Assembly (NCBI RefSeq): GCF_009389715.1
Contig: NC_052397.1
Coordinates: 13,960,129 to 14,024,128 of the forward strand
Origin: Phoenix dactylifera
Taxonomy: Eukaryota; Streptophyta; Magnoliopsida; Arecales; Arecaceae
DNA: 64,000 nucleotides
Direction of reading: 5' to 3'
Positions 35,074 through 48,800 of the stretch are shown here, one piece after another. The notes under the pieces were generated by a model. It was not told the origin of the DNA. It saw only the letters and a list, made by a program, of their open reading frames with translations, and did not search any database. Within the stretch, counting starts at the first letter, position 1. The number at the start of each line of letters is the position of its first letter. The translations under genes and the position numbers were made by a program.

Positions 35074-35822
35074 TCAGAGTTTCGCAAGCATAAGCGCCAG
35101 CTGCTCATCAGACACCTCCACTTCCGTAAGCGCACCCACGGCTTCAGCAAGCCGAGCTGCTATTTGATGCTTGCACTCCGAACAAAATGGAGACAGGTGA
35201 GTAACTGAAAAGGCCAAGAAGAAAAAACAACTGGTAAAACAAATTAGGAAGCATACACAGAGCTGTTCACCCCAGTTGACGATGTCATAGAAGAAAGAGT
35301 AGCAGGTGCAGTGGTTCTCGGGAAAGCAGATGTACTCCTCCTTCCTCTTCGATTCCCCTACCACCTGAAATCCCCATTTCTCTATCACTCCGAGGTATCA
35401 GCAAAGAGATTACTTGAAGTGGAAGTTGTTGGAAAATGCATAAAAAAGAAGGACCAGAAAGAGAGAACGGCCGCTGGGAGCCCCGGAGACCCTTCGGACG
35501 CCGCCCTGGTCGACGATCCTCGTCGCGCGCTCCAAGTTCTTCCCGAATAAGAAGTGCAGGCTGGATCGGGTCAGGTCGTGTTCGTTTAACATGGAGGAAA
35601 GACTCGAGAGGGAGGAAGGAGTGGCGGGGATGAACGGTACTCACATGGATAGGTGGTCGTCGGACACTGTGTTCGTTTGTTATGGATAAAGAGAGGGTGA
35701 GAGAGAGGCTCCAAGGAAGGAGTACGGGGAGGGGAGAGAGGAAGGGTGAGACCTGAGCGAGAGGATTTGATCTGCTCCCAGGTAGCGTTTGCGACGGCGA
35801 TGCTTGCAGATGGAGCTGCCAT
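35074..35822 (-). CDS. ZSWIM7: ZSWIM7/SWS1-like SWIM zinc-finger protein, copy 2
   Basis: The gene has the same five-exon model as copy 1: 35822-35753, 35666-35645, 35602-35455, 35364-35257 and 35175-35074. It totals 450 bp and 149 residues, again with GT-AG introns and a 22-bp second exon. The SWIM ligands C99, C101, C117 and H119 are kept. Differences from copy 1 seen by eye are Asn97 for His (just before the first ligand pair) and Trp111 for Arg (inside the loop between the metal ligands). No stop or frameshift was found. The LINE insertion lies about 130 bp upstream of its ATG, so the promoter of this copy may be altered. Confidence 0.83.
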
Positions 35823-35950
35823 TCCGCTCGCTTCTCCCTTTCGGCGATGGTGGGAAGGCGCACCGAAGGTGTTCGATAAAGGAGCTTAGATGAACAGTGT
35901 TCGAGGTGGAGGGGGAATTGTGAAATTAAAGGGGTCGGTCAAAAAACGTC

Positions 35951-37812
35951 ATGACTCTACCCGAAGGTAGCACTATTCCTATGAAAGGTGGTCTGAGATC
36001 ATCTTCCAATGAGAGCAATTTTTAGTGGACGAGGATTGAGAATTTCCTCGGTATGTGGGGATTGTGGTGTGGACGAGACGGTGGACCACACCTTGTTTCA
36101 GTGCACATGGGCTACGGCGACCGGCGGGAATCCCGCAAAAGGTTCGTAGCTGGAGGGACCAGTTCCTACAAGCCATGCGCCGATGCTCGGAGTCCTCTCT
36201 GCTTCGCCAGAAGGTAATTCGGATGATTTGCACATCCTACCAGATTTGGTTGGCTAGAAACGTTCAAATCTTTGGCGAACGCAGTATGTTGCCGAGACTT
36301 GTAGTGAAGAGTGCCCATATGTAAGCGGGGAGCTTAGTCACATTATACCTGTCGAAGGGACCTTGACAGCTCCGGACATATGGGATTCCCAGGGGCGGCC
36401 CAATACATTTGGGGGCCTAAGGCAAATCCAATGAATGAGGCCTCTTTTTTTTAATAATAATTTTTTTTAATAAATATAAAATATTTAAAAAAATGATATA
36501 GAAATAGATAGCTATCAAGTGTACTATTTCAATAAAGATATATAAATTTAATAAAAATAGGTAAAATTTTTTTTTAATTTAATATAATTTTTAAATGAAA
36601 GTAAATAAAAGTAATTGCTCAAAAAGGAGGGCCATGAAACTGATTAATTAACTAAGATAATGCTTGACAATAGTGTTTACCATGTCAAGCAAAAGCCGAA
36701 TAGGAAATGGTTATCTCATGGCACTTCATTGTCAAGGTAATAAAAAAATTGAACCTCTCTATAAGAGAAAGTAGGGGCATTATGGGAAATTCACTCCATC
36801 CATAAATAAAAGTCCCATCCCACCGTCTCCCCTTCAAGTGAGTACCCAAGCAGCAACTGCAACATCACAGCACAGCAGCCATTCAACTCCCTCTAGCTCC
36901 TTTTCTCTCTCTACCACCCAAGAGGGGAGAAGAAACCGAGAGGAGAAAATTAAAAGAATCTCCACCCTCCAAGAAGTCCATCTCTGATCCCCCTATCTTT
37001 CTTCCCAATGGCCCGGCTGGATCAGGAGTAATGTGAGGGAAGGAAAACCAAGACCAAAACCAAAAAAGAGAAGGGATGAAAGATAAGAGTGGAAGACGAA
37101 GGGGGGAAGACGAGAATGGAAGGAATGAGTGTTTGTATAGCTGCAGCATCTTCCGGTGGGGGCCTTCCCTGGGCCGGGGGCCTTAGGCGACCGCCTCAGT
37201 CGCCTAAGGCTCGAGCCGGCACTGGGGATTCCTATTCTGCTTTGGCAGCATCCTGTACGGTGTTTTTCACCTGAGAGCCCCACTCCTGAGTTTCCTCAAG
37301 ATCAACTTCGATGGGTCTGTCTTGGACGGGGGTACGAAGGGCGGCGCGGATTTTGTTATTCGGGACCCGTCTGTTAGAGTCGTAGATGCAGAGGGCAGTC
37401 AACTCTTCAACATATCGGTCCCGAATGCGGAGCTGAGGGCCGCTTGGGCGGTCCTTAGTTACGCCCGATGTGTTTTACGGGCCAGTTTCATTATCGTGGA
37501 GGGGGATTCGGCCATGGTCATCAGTTCGGTCCGGGAGGCCTAGGGGTAATGGTAGTGCCCACCCTTTGCTTCGAGATATTTGGGCAATGGTGGGGGCTGG
37601 AGGGGCCTTATAAGCCAAGCACGTGTTTCGTGAAGCTAATGGGGCTGCGGACTGGGTGACTGCTTATGTAGCCAGTCACTCCGGTAGACCCTGTGGGCTG
37701 AAGATGGGAAGTTGCCATTGGCACTCGAAGGTATTTTGTTTTTCGATTTTATTGGGTGTCTCTATACTTGTCAGGTATGATCCACCCGCCTTAGCAAAAA
37801 AAAAAAAAAAAA
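35951..37812 (+). mobile_element. 5'-truncated LINE (L1-type), unit 2 only
   Basis: The insertion ends in a 17-A tail (37796-37812). AAAAAACGTC at 35941-35950 and AAAAAACCGTC after the tail suggest a target-site duplication of about 10 bp. Upstream coding traces match the zf-RVT region (GVDETVDHTLFQCTW). Downstream traces match the C-terminal RNase H domain of plant LINEs (KINFDGSV, then NAELRAAWAVL, then VEGDSAMVI). Frames are broken. An 835-bp hAT element is nested at 36390-37224. Unit 1 has the empty site near 7245. Confidence 0.85.
36390..37224. mobile_element. Non-autonomous hAT element nested in the LINE
   Basis: The element begins CAGGGGCGGCCCAA and ends CGAGCCGGCACTG, giving inverted CAG[G/T]G ends and inner GCCTAAGGC/GCCTTAGGC inverted words. 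It is flanked by a perfect 8-bp target duplication GGGATTCC (36382-36389 and 37225-37232). Joining the flanks restores continuous LINE sequence. There is no transposase frame. Confidence 0.88.
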
Positions 37813-37904
37813 CCGTCAGCCTAGGTTAAATCCATAGTGAGTTAGAATTGGCCTAGATAAAAGGGGCAATTTATGACAAAATCCGTCAATCCAATTCGTA
37901 AATT

Positions 37905-38165
37905 ATTTTTTTACTAAATACGTTGAATTCTGATTTAAATCTTTCACTCATTTAACCTATTTTTAATCTATGTAATAATTAAATCAAATTATGATCTAAC
38001 TTATTTAACTAGCTTAAAATTTATTTAATTTATTTAAAACCTACTTAATTCATTTTTATCTTATTTAATATGATCCGCACCGTTGAAATTTATTTAATTT
38101 ATTTAAAAATCTATTTAATCTATTTAACCCATTTAATTAATTTTGATCTATTTAATAAATAAATC
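37905..38165. repeat. AT-rich degenerate TTTAAT repeat, unit 2
   Basis: This is the counterpart of 7355-7660. It has the same loosely repeated TTTAAT and TTATTTAA words and is slightly shorter through small deletions. Confidence 0.55.
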
Positions 38166-38169
38166 GTGT

Positions 38170-39750
38170 TTGGATTAACAACTTTTTGGCTTGATCCGCA
38201 TCCAATCTGATCCATATCAATCCAATTTGAACCAATTGTCATCTCTCTTCATCCAACTCGAATCCATATGTAGACATTAAAAAGTTATAAAATATATTAC
38301 TATATTATATTTCTTAAAAAGTCTTAACTATTTTTGAGCTCAATATGTACAATTTCAATGCTTCCTGGTCTGCTTAATACGTCACGATTAATTTATTTTA
38401 ATTACATTAATTATATCTTAAGAATCGCTACTAATAACCTAACTAACTTTTACTCTAGGCCCAAAAAAAATTATAGATTGGATTGTTTGGGTTGAGGAGG
38501 CCAAGTTTAAGGTTGGTATGGATTGGCATTGGACAAAGATTTCAAGGTCTGGCTATCGTCCGACTTAAGTTGACCCCCAAGCCTATCCTCATAGACCTGT
38601 TTTTTCTCTTTAAATTTAAGAGCCATCAAGTAATTGAAAACATTATCTCCAGGGCAAGTCCAGCAAGAGAGTAGTATAGCTGTTTCTCACTTGGTTGAAA
38701 TTTAGTTTATCATGTTCTATATTTTTGACTTATATTTTGTTTAATATTATGAAAAGTACTACTAGTTATTTTTTATTTATTTAATTTATATGAAAAATTT
38801 TAATTTTTGTTGTTTTAGTTGATTCAATATATTTAATCCATACCATCTAACTTTACTAGATGTGTGATGCCTGGGGATGGGATGGACATTTTAAAAGAAA
38901 AGATGTTGAGCCTTTTTTTTTTTTTTTGTGTGTATCAATATATATATACGTACGCATGCACACGACTTATGACTCTGGAAAGCCATGTTCCCCATCATGG
39001 GCCACCCATCTACTACAGTACGGCTATGAGCCAATCACGGGCCGTTAGCATGGGGACCTCCAAATAAAACGACGTCGCCGACGTATCTTGTCCATGGATG
39101 CAAGCTGTTGGATACGATAATTACCGAGATAAAGGATTAACTTTGTCTTCTAGGCCTAATTATAGTCCTTTTTTTAATCTTTTTAAAGCTACTCCCAGCG
39201 TGCTACCGGACAACATAAATGCTGCTCGCCGCGTTTAAAAAACACCGACAAGAGACAGGGACAAAGGTCCCAAATCACCTCGGGATACAGCAGTAAAACC
39301 CCACCGTCATAGAACACACAGACACCTCCACTCCCAAATAATGGACTTACACGTGGATCTTTGAATCAAACTTTACCTCTTACTAGGGAACACTCAACAG
39401 TAAAACTGGTGTGTCATGTATGGAGGAAAACTGCTAATCCTCACCTCGCAATCACCCAGGACAATCACGATTTACGCAGGGATAAAAAAAAAGGCTCAAA
39501 TATTTCAGAAAAGCTCGAGCATAAACTTGTCCTACTCAAACAGCAACTTGTTTCATCAAATGACGTGCCTGAATTCAGTTCAATGCAGAATGGGACCCAC
39601 GACCTTTCCGAGAGACAAAACCAATTAGAATTTGCCATGTCATAGGTAACGGCAAAAGGCTGTCCAAGGCCGAACAGCTAATCCGGGCCTCTCCTACCCC
39701 TCCATCCACGCTTCCACTGAGTACTTACTGCGCTCTGCCGGCTTCGCCCT
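38170..39750. other. Intergenic region upstream of GH95 copy 2
   Basis: No gene was recognised. Segments align with 9736-10075 and with 11355-12090 of unit 1. About 150 bp at roughly 39505-39665 is found only here, between AAGCT and the GAACAGCTAATCC shared with unit 1. Confidence 0.5.
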
Positions 39751-39751
39751 T

Positions 39752-39757
39752 CACGTG
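39752..39757. promoter_or_regulatory. G-box (CACGTG) upstream of GH95 copy 2
   Basis: The CACGTG is conserved with unit 1 and lies 91 bp before the ATG here. The CT-rich leader stretch of copy 1 is missing, which explains the shorter distance. Confidence 0.35.
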
Positions 39758-39847
39758 AAGACCCCCCCCCCCTTCTCCTCCCTCTCCTGTCAGTCTCCAC
39801 ACCCCAATCTCTTTAGCATTTGGTTTTTGGACTCTGTTTCGCTCTCG

Positions 39848-42800
39848 ATGGAGGAGGGCGAGGAGTGGGTTTGGGTGCGGCCGCCAACGGAGGCCGATGC
39901 GGAGTGGTGGGCCGGCGGTGGAGGCGAAACGGAGGACGCGCGGCCGCTCAAGGTCCAGTTCTCGGCGCCGGCGAAGCACTGGACGGACGCCGCTCCCATC
40001 GGCAACGGCCGCCTCGGCGCCATGGTGTGGGGCGGCGTCAACTCCGAGACGCTCCAACTCAACCGTAAACAACCACCATCCACCCATTCCTTTCTCTTCT
40101 TTATGTTATCTAAATCCAAGAAGATAGAAGGTCGAAATGCACCTCTCTGAGATATTAGTTATCATCGCATGAATTCGTCGTATATTAAAAATTTTGTTCT
40201 GCTTTATTATAATGATCGAAGAATATTTGCGAGACGGCAAACAAGTAATTAACTAGAGGTTGTTTCTTTTCAGATTTTAGATTGCTCTATCGGTAAATAG
40301 CACTTGCTCTTGACATGTTGAATAATGATTAATGAAATTTTGTATATAAAGATGTTCTCTTCTTGTTTTTATCTCGAGGATATCATACAATGTCGCCCGA
40401 TTTTTTCTGATCTCTTTTCACTTTATATATGTGCTGATATAGATCTCTACAAACAATCTTCATATTTGCTTGATCCCCTGCCCCAAACCTAGTTCTTTTT
40501 CATTTTTTTTCTTGGCATCCAATAATAAAGTTCATGGTGTTCTTGTGTGATTTCTCATGTAGATGATACTTTATGGACTGGTGTACCTGGTAACTATACA
40601 GACCCAGATGCACCTGCTGTTCTTTCCAAAGTTAGGGAACTTGTTGACAATGGACAATATGCAGAAGCCACCTCAGCAGCTTTTGGCTTGTCCGATCATC
40701 CGTCAGATGTATGTATGCTAATTTGCTTTCGCACAGCTAAATTTGTGGTTTTCTATGGCAATACACTTATTCTTGCTTGTAGGTCTTGCTTCCTTGTATG
40801 CTGAAATGGTAGTAATAACTCTTGGTAAGTCAGTTCCCCATGCAAGTGCTAGGCCTGTTCCCAGAACGAAGGACTTTTAACTAAACGGAGGTTTAGAAGA
40901 ATAGTAAGTATCATGCACATGTATGAGAAAGGGTACATTCTCCTAGAACTGGGAAGGGACTCTTGTTGGTCACCTCTTAGAAATGATTTAAAAATAGATA
41001 GGATTGATGACTACATAATGTTCATTCAGGCCAAGTTATCTATTGAACGGACTAGTATACATTTCTCCGTGACAAAAAGGCTGCTGCATGGCACTTGATC
41101 CACGAACTTTGAAATCATTGAGTTTATTGGATTGAGATCTCCATTGTTAGAATGGGAGTTATTATTTGCACCCTATGAGAAAATTTTTTCCACATAGTCA
41201 AGCAAAGATTAAAATAATATAAGAAATTATATTTCTGTGGTACCATTAAGTAATAATTAGGTCAATCATTATTATAATAGAGTGTCTGAAAAGAAACCCC
41301 TAAAATATCTCCGACCAATTTTTCCCTAAAAACCGGCCATACTACAAGTAAAAGAAATTTAATAAATTTGTTCATATGTCCTTTCAACGTCAAGGAACGC
41401 CTCCTTGTTCCATGGTTTAGGATCTCATCTTGCTACTAAATAGTATATAGATTAAGTGGTTCTGCTTTACGAAGATTTCCTAAGATCCAACATCCAAACA
41501 CCTTAATAAATTTAGAGATAATTTTGCTTTGTCTATCTTCTTGCTACTTTTCTTCTCAGGATTGTGAGTTGTGTATGTGGGAGTCACTTTTGGGGATTGT
41601 AGAATCATCTCCATTTTTCTCCATTGATGCGCTAATCCTAATAAAACTGGGAACTTTCATGATCTCTCCTGCTAAAACCGTGCATCTTGCCGTCCAGGAG
41701 CTTGTGTCCTAGATTAAACAGAATGGAACTACATTTTTTTGATCTCAGTTCTTTTATATATATTTTCCTCTGAGGAAATTGGCTTCTCTCTCTGTCGTCT
41801 GTCCTGTTTACTGTTTGAAGCAGAACATGTGCCTTATACCTGAATTGGTCCATGTTGATGGAATTGACCATCTTCCTGATATTACGGCTAAATTTGCGTT
41901 CTAATTTATGTTTGTCTGATCAACATTATGATGCAATTTACGTACTTTACACGTCTAGCGGAGTTTATAAAATATGTTTCTGTATTAGTGCTTCAGTTGA
42001 ATCATGGTCAATAATCAACTTTAGATTACTTGAAAGCTTGCATGATGTGCTAGTTAAGGCACATATTTCAACCTTTCTTGGCTATCATAATTCTCTGCTG
42101 AAATTCTTTTTCTTATTATTTTTAAATGAAGGTATACCAACCTCTTGGCAATATCAATATAAACTTTGGTGACTCTGATGATGCATATATGGCTTATGAA
42201 AGAGAACTTGATCTGACTACTGCAACTGTAAATGTCAAGTATATTCTTGGTGATGTAGAATTCACAAGGGAACACTTCTCCTCAAGCCCACATCAAGTGC
42301 TTGTGACAAAGATTTCTGCAAACAAATCTGGCTGTTTATCCTTTATAGTATATTTAGACAGTAAATTACACCATCATTCTAGTGCAAATAGCGCGAATCA
42401 AATAATCATGGAAGGTAGCTGTCCTGGGAAAAGAATTCCACCAAAAGGAAACGAATCTGAAAATCCGAGTGGAATTAAGTTCTCTGCTATTCTGGAATTA
42501 CAGATAGGCGGTGATGACGGTAAAGTACAGGTTTTAAATGATAGGAAGTTGAAAGTTGTTGGTTCAGACTGGGCTGTATTACTTCTAGCAGCTTCTTCCT
42601 CGTTTGAAGGGCCATTCACAAAACCTTCAGATTCTAAGAAGGATCCTACATCGGCATGCTTGAACACATTGTCTTCGGTTAGGAATATGTCTTACTCTCA
42701 GCTACTTGCATATCATTTGGACGATTATCAAAATCTTTTTCATCGGGTCACCTTGCAATTGTCCAAGGTATCCAGTGATGCACTCGGAGAAAAAAGATCG

Positions 42801-45800
42801 GCCTTTTTAAATCAGATCACTGTTCAGAATAGTCCTGCAGATGATTGTGGTGTGTCAGGATTGGTAATACTAAACTCATCAAAAGTTTATTCTTCAGCAA
42901 AATTAATGGATGGCACTTTCAAATCTACTGCAGAAAGGGTGAAATCTTTTAAAGATGATGAGGATCCATTATTGGTGGAACTTCTATTCCATTATGGTCG
43001 TTATCTGCTTATCTCTTGTTCAAGGCCTGGGACCCAGATTGCCAACTTACAAGGAATTTGGAATAAGGACATTGAGCCGGCATGGGAGTATGCTCTTTCC
43101 CGATAATTCTACCTCTATATTATTTATACTATATTGTTTTCCCTAAATAATTAGCTCAGTGATATATGATGTTGTGGTTTCTTGATACCTTATCATGTCC
43201 CTGATTGTTAGTTGATGAGAATTTAGATATGCTAATGGTGTCATTTTTATCGTTACTATTACTACTACTTATTGTTGTTGTTGTTGTCATTGTTATTATT
43301 ATTATGCTCATCATCATTGAGAGAATGGAGGGAGATCCGCTTGCACTAGAAGGCCTAAATACTTGAGAATGCACCACCCAAGATTCAAACCCAGAATCTC
43401 TAGTTCCTAAGCAAAGGTCATGCCGCCACCGCCGCCCCCACCACCGAGAAAATGGAAGGGAGACCGACTTGCACTACAATTGCTTGGTCCAAAATACTTA
43501 GAAATGCATATCCAAGATTCGAACCCAGAACTTTTGGTTGCTAAGTAAAGGGGTGTGAAGTAGATGTATGACCATGGGGATGAAGCCCACTTCATAGATA
43601 TGTTGATGTTATTATTCCATCATCATCATCAAAATCATAGAGAGAGAGAGAGAGAGAGAATGGGAGGAAGACCTACCTATGCTATAATTACCTAGGCCCA
43701 AATACTTAGGAAGCCCAAACCTTAGCTTAAACCCCACTGTTAGACCCTAACCCAAGCCGTGGCCCATGCTTGAAGCTAACCCTTGTACCATATCTCTAGC
43801 CAGACGATTAGCTTGAACCCCATCTCCTTTGGCATATGCCTATTTATAGTAAAACTACCCCAAGTTGTACAAGCCTTGGTCTATGTTATGTGGACACTTC
43901 ATTATTAAAGTTTTTGAAGTATTAACACTTTTGGATACTTGGGCATGGCTGGATAGGATGTGACATTGTTGGACACTCTGAATTTTCTTGCTGATGCCAG
44001 CAAAATGTGATGCCATATGGCAGTTCTATCACGCACGTGGGACTTTTAAATTCAAGTGCAAAATGTTGCAAACAAAGTGACATTATGTTTAATAAGTATC
44101 ATGGTTATGTGAACACTTTAAGTGAAGTGTCAATATTTTTTATTGTTTTATCAATTTAAGGGTCTTAAGTCTTAACACATCTTATGTGTATGGACATGTG
44201 TCTATCTACGTACACACTTGTCTGTGTATAGTGTTTGGCACTTGCGTTGCACATACTTCAATCAAGAAGAGGGAGCAAATATATGATGGTGATAAACAGT
44301 CTTCATAGAAGCATCAGGACTCTAACATTACTAGAAGCATTAGGACCAAGGTCCGTCGTACCGGTACCGGTCGGCGTACCGGTGGCGGGCCGGACCGGTA
44401 CGTACCGGCCGGTATCGGTACAGTACCGGCCGGTACCACGAGCTAAAAACCACAGCGCCTCGCGCTGTGGTTCATAAAAAAAAAAAATTCGTACCGGTAC
44501 CAAGCGGTACCAGCCGGTACCGACCGGTACGGACTCCGTACCGGCCGGTTCGCACAAGAAAACCGGAGATACCGGTTTTCTTGTGGTTCCGGTACCGGTC
44601 TAGGACCGGACCGGTACGTACCGGCCCGTACCGACCGGTACGTACCGGCCCGTACCGGCCGGTACGGGCCGGTACGTCATTCCATGATTAGGACTCTAAT
44701 TTTGTAATCGAAAAGAATTATTGAAAGACCTCAGTTGGCAAGCAAGTTGGACTCTGATGCTTGCTCGATGTATATAGAGAAGAAATGTATACACACTTTC
44801 ACTAATATGTTTATATCTATATGTACATATGAACATATATATATATATATATATATATTACCATATATGTGTGTATATTTATGTATGTGTGTGCCTATAT
44901 GTATGTGTGTCATGCCACCATTCCTGGATGTTTGGAGGATGTCATATTTGACACTTGAGGATATGCCGAGTCTCTAGGCAACACTACCTAGTCCAGACCT
45001 ATGCATAGTCTGAATGATTCATTAGGACCAAACATCATACTGATCCCACTCCAAAACTTAGTAACACAAAACTTCTACTCAGGGTTGTATGTCCATTTTG
45101 AAAACTCCTCAAGAGCTTAAACTGGTACCCACTTGTTAGGTGCTTCCTTCATGTTTTTAAAATGTTTACCTCCCCACACCCATAGGGTACCTCTCCTAAG
45201 TTTGGCAAAACAAGATAAACAACTAAATATACATTTCCCCACCACAAGCCATAAAAATTTTACCATCGTAAAGATCCATATATATCTAGGTTATGGCACC
45301 AATGTTGTTCCCAAGGTTCGCCGAACCGATATCGGAGGCTGTATCGGCCAATGACCAGTTCAATACGATAGGGGTCTATGTTGTGCCATTTCTGGGTGAA
45401 CCAAAAATAGTGAGAGGGAGGGGGAGACGAAGGGAGAGGGAGGAAGTGGGAGGAAGGGAGGAAAGGGGGGAGAGAGGGAGCGGGGAGGAGGGTTGCCGTG
45501 GAAGTGGGGGGAGCGAGATATAAAGTGATGGAGAGAGAGAGAGGGGGGAGAGAGAGAAAATCCTAACTCGAATACTTGGATAGGGAGGGGGGAGGGAGGA
45601 AGAAGGAGAGGGAGGGAGAGAGAGGAGCGGGACTCACCCGTCGGGAGAGAAAGGAGCGGCCAGAGGAGGCTTCATGAGAGTGTTGAGAGAGAGAAGCTAC
45701 CGAAGGAGGCCTTTGAGGGCATTAGGAGAGAGAGGAGCAGTTGGAAAGGTTACACGGGGGCATCTGGTGAGAGGAGCGATTGCACACATTGGGATGGGGA

Positions 45801-48800
45801 GAGATGAGTCTCGCATATTTAAGAGGGGGAGAGACAAGCCTTGACTTAACTCATAGGCTTATATCCTGAATTGGTATGCTGAACCGTGCCGATAACTGAT
45901 CGGTTTAGTTAGGTACACCCCGAACCGGCCTGTTTGGCATGGTTCGGCAATCCTTGGTTGTTCCTATTGGCCACACTTAAATCAAACTATAATGCTCCAC
46001 CCTTCCGCTAATATAAAGGCCAACGTAGTCATGATCACACTTAGAATTTGCTAATAAGCCCTTCATTCATCTTACTTTATGGGCCAACCTCATCAAGAAC
46101 CAAGGTTCTAGTGTTCTATATCGCATGGTGCATGGCTTATCATACTAACCTTGTGTCGTACAGTACAGTATGAAGGCTCGATGCGGCACTGTACCAACCC
46201 ATGGGATAGCTACTATGCCATCTCTAGTAACATACTATGTATCAATACAGGGGCATTACTGTACTGACCCAATCAACACCATTAGGGTATTGGTATGGTC
46301 TCCGATACTGAGATTTGAAAACCTTGTTGGAAACCATACCAAAAAGTTAGTGACATGCCAATAATACTAGCAGTTGGTCTTTTCACAGATCCACTGAATT
46401 AAATGACTTGGTTTTCACTCTATATTTAAGCCACTTCCACACCAAACTCACCTCCTACAAGATTCAGTTGCCTACACAAAACTCTTCATGTCTGAACCTA
46501 CATTATCATCCTATACAGAATCATAGCCATCGGCAAAACCTCATAACCAGATTATCTCACTGTATATAGTCCAACCATTCCAAAATGCAAATTAGAATCA
46601 TTTCAATCTTCCATAACGAGGCAAGAGATTCCATTGGCCTGGTTCTAGGAAAAGTAAATGAGAGCTAGTTAGACCTCTATTTTGGAAAGTCAAGGATCTA
46701 TGTATCTATATGTGCTGGTTCTTGTTTTAGGTAGGTATTCTGCTTCATCAAGTAATTCCTATTGTGAAGTAATGGAACGAAGATTACCAAGAAAATGAAG
46801 AGAGAGAGAAGAATTGACTTCTTTATAATTGAAACTACTTTGGAATTAAAATCAACTATGGTAAACCTGATGTCTTGATGGTTGACGGAGTTAGTTGGCC
46901 TTGTATGAAAATAATGATATGCACAACTAGAGCTGGGAAAAAAATCTTCCTATGCAAAAACGGTTTACCAATAAAAAGGTTGTCACGCTATAATAATAGG
47001 AGTTTGAGCAACTCACTTTCATGAGCTGGGTTCGGGTTAGTTTAGGCCAGTTCTGGCCCTGAAACAAGTTGACCCCTCATTTCATGCCAATTCCAACATG
47101 GTACTGGCCCGGTTCAGGGCAGCATGGAAGATGCTGGTATAAGCTCAAATTACTCCCAAACAATCAAAGAACAGGTTTGGCTCATCTTTGTGCTAAAATG
47201 ACCACTGAGGCACATAGAGTAGGAATTTTAAGAAATTTTCAGAGGTCTATGTAAGTCTGTGACTAGTTTTTGTGCATTTGTATCAGAGTGTCGTACTCCT
47301 CTACTTATTTATTTATTTTCTCTAATATCTTCATATCTGTTGTATCTATATCCACTTTTTGGCATATTCTGCTAGGAAGTATGAGCTTATGACTCGCTTA
47401 ATGAGCACCTTTTCTAATTTTAGATTGAACTTTTAGTGATTTATAATGCTTTGACCATAGAAGCATGGGTGTATAGTGAGAAACAAATGCACGTAATTTC
47501 TATGCATGGCATTGTGTTGTTTAAAATAGAAAAGCTGACTGTTGTTTTTCTTCTTCAGTGCAGCTCCTCACTTAAACATCAATCTGCAAATGAACTATTG
47601 GCCATCCCTTTCTTGCAACCTTAGCGAATGTCAAGAACCCTTATTTGATTTCATTGCTTCTCTTGCAGTCAATGGGAGTAAAACTGCGAAAGTAAGATGT
47701 TTTTCATGCTTGACTTATCTTCAAATAATGTATCTCCTAGTAAATTGTGTGGATTCAAAATTCTCAGAAGTAGCAAAAAATTTTGTAGCAACAGGTATGC
47801 ACCAAAGAATTTTGCTGTGCGGAAAATTTCCACATCAGTTTGCAACTTGCAGCATGATAACTTGTACTTTGTTCAATTCCCTTTTCTAGAATGTGCTTAG
47901 TTGGTTATCATATCACACTGACTAAATTGATATTTATTTTAACACTGCAACTGGATTTTTTTTTTCATAATGTGACTTGTTTATGTTCTACGAGTTCAAT
48001 AGCAAATTACCAGATGTTATGTTGGATTGAGCAGTGGTTAGCGAGTGGTAAGTTAATTTTACAGTTATATAATAATGACATATTTCTTCTTGGTATGATG
48101 CAGAGTTATGCTTAATATTAGTTGGAGGGACATGAGATTGACCAGGCTATTGCAATAGATCATGGTTTATAATTTTGTTAATTTAATGATCTGCACTGAC
48201 AGGATTACCCCTCTAAATCCATGGTTGGATGTGAATTTAGAAATTGATTTTCGACAATGAGCTATGTCCACTTTTGAGAAGGATAAAGAAGATAATATTA
48301 ATGCTTGGCCTCAAGCCAACTAAAATTCCAGTTTGACTTGAACATCGGCATCACGACTTTTGGTACTAGAAATTGCCTGCATAAAGACAGTTTTTTTTTT
48401 TACATGATTGTATGTGGATTGTCTCACTGGTTGGATTTGAGCCATGGACAGTTTTTTTGCATCTGGTTTTAGTTCACCTGGCCCTGGACTTGCTTCTATT
48501 GCATGTGCAAGGAAAAAATGATCAATGATGATATTCAGAAAGGTACTATTTAAACATCCATGTTGAGAAGGGGCTAGTTGATTTTGCTTTCCAATGCACT
48601 GCTTCCTCGCGAGCATGGAATCAATGGAAGGAGGGAATGATACCCGGAAAAAGTGATATATGGATAAAGATTTTCCAAAGAAATCAGACATCTTGTTTAA
48701 ACTCAAGTAGCTGTAGCCTGCAAAGGGGAACCTTTGTTTTCTTGAACAATTTTAAGCCAAGTTACAATGAAATAGAAACACAACTAAACAGCTAATGTAC

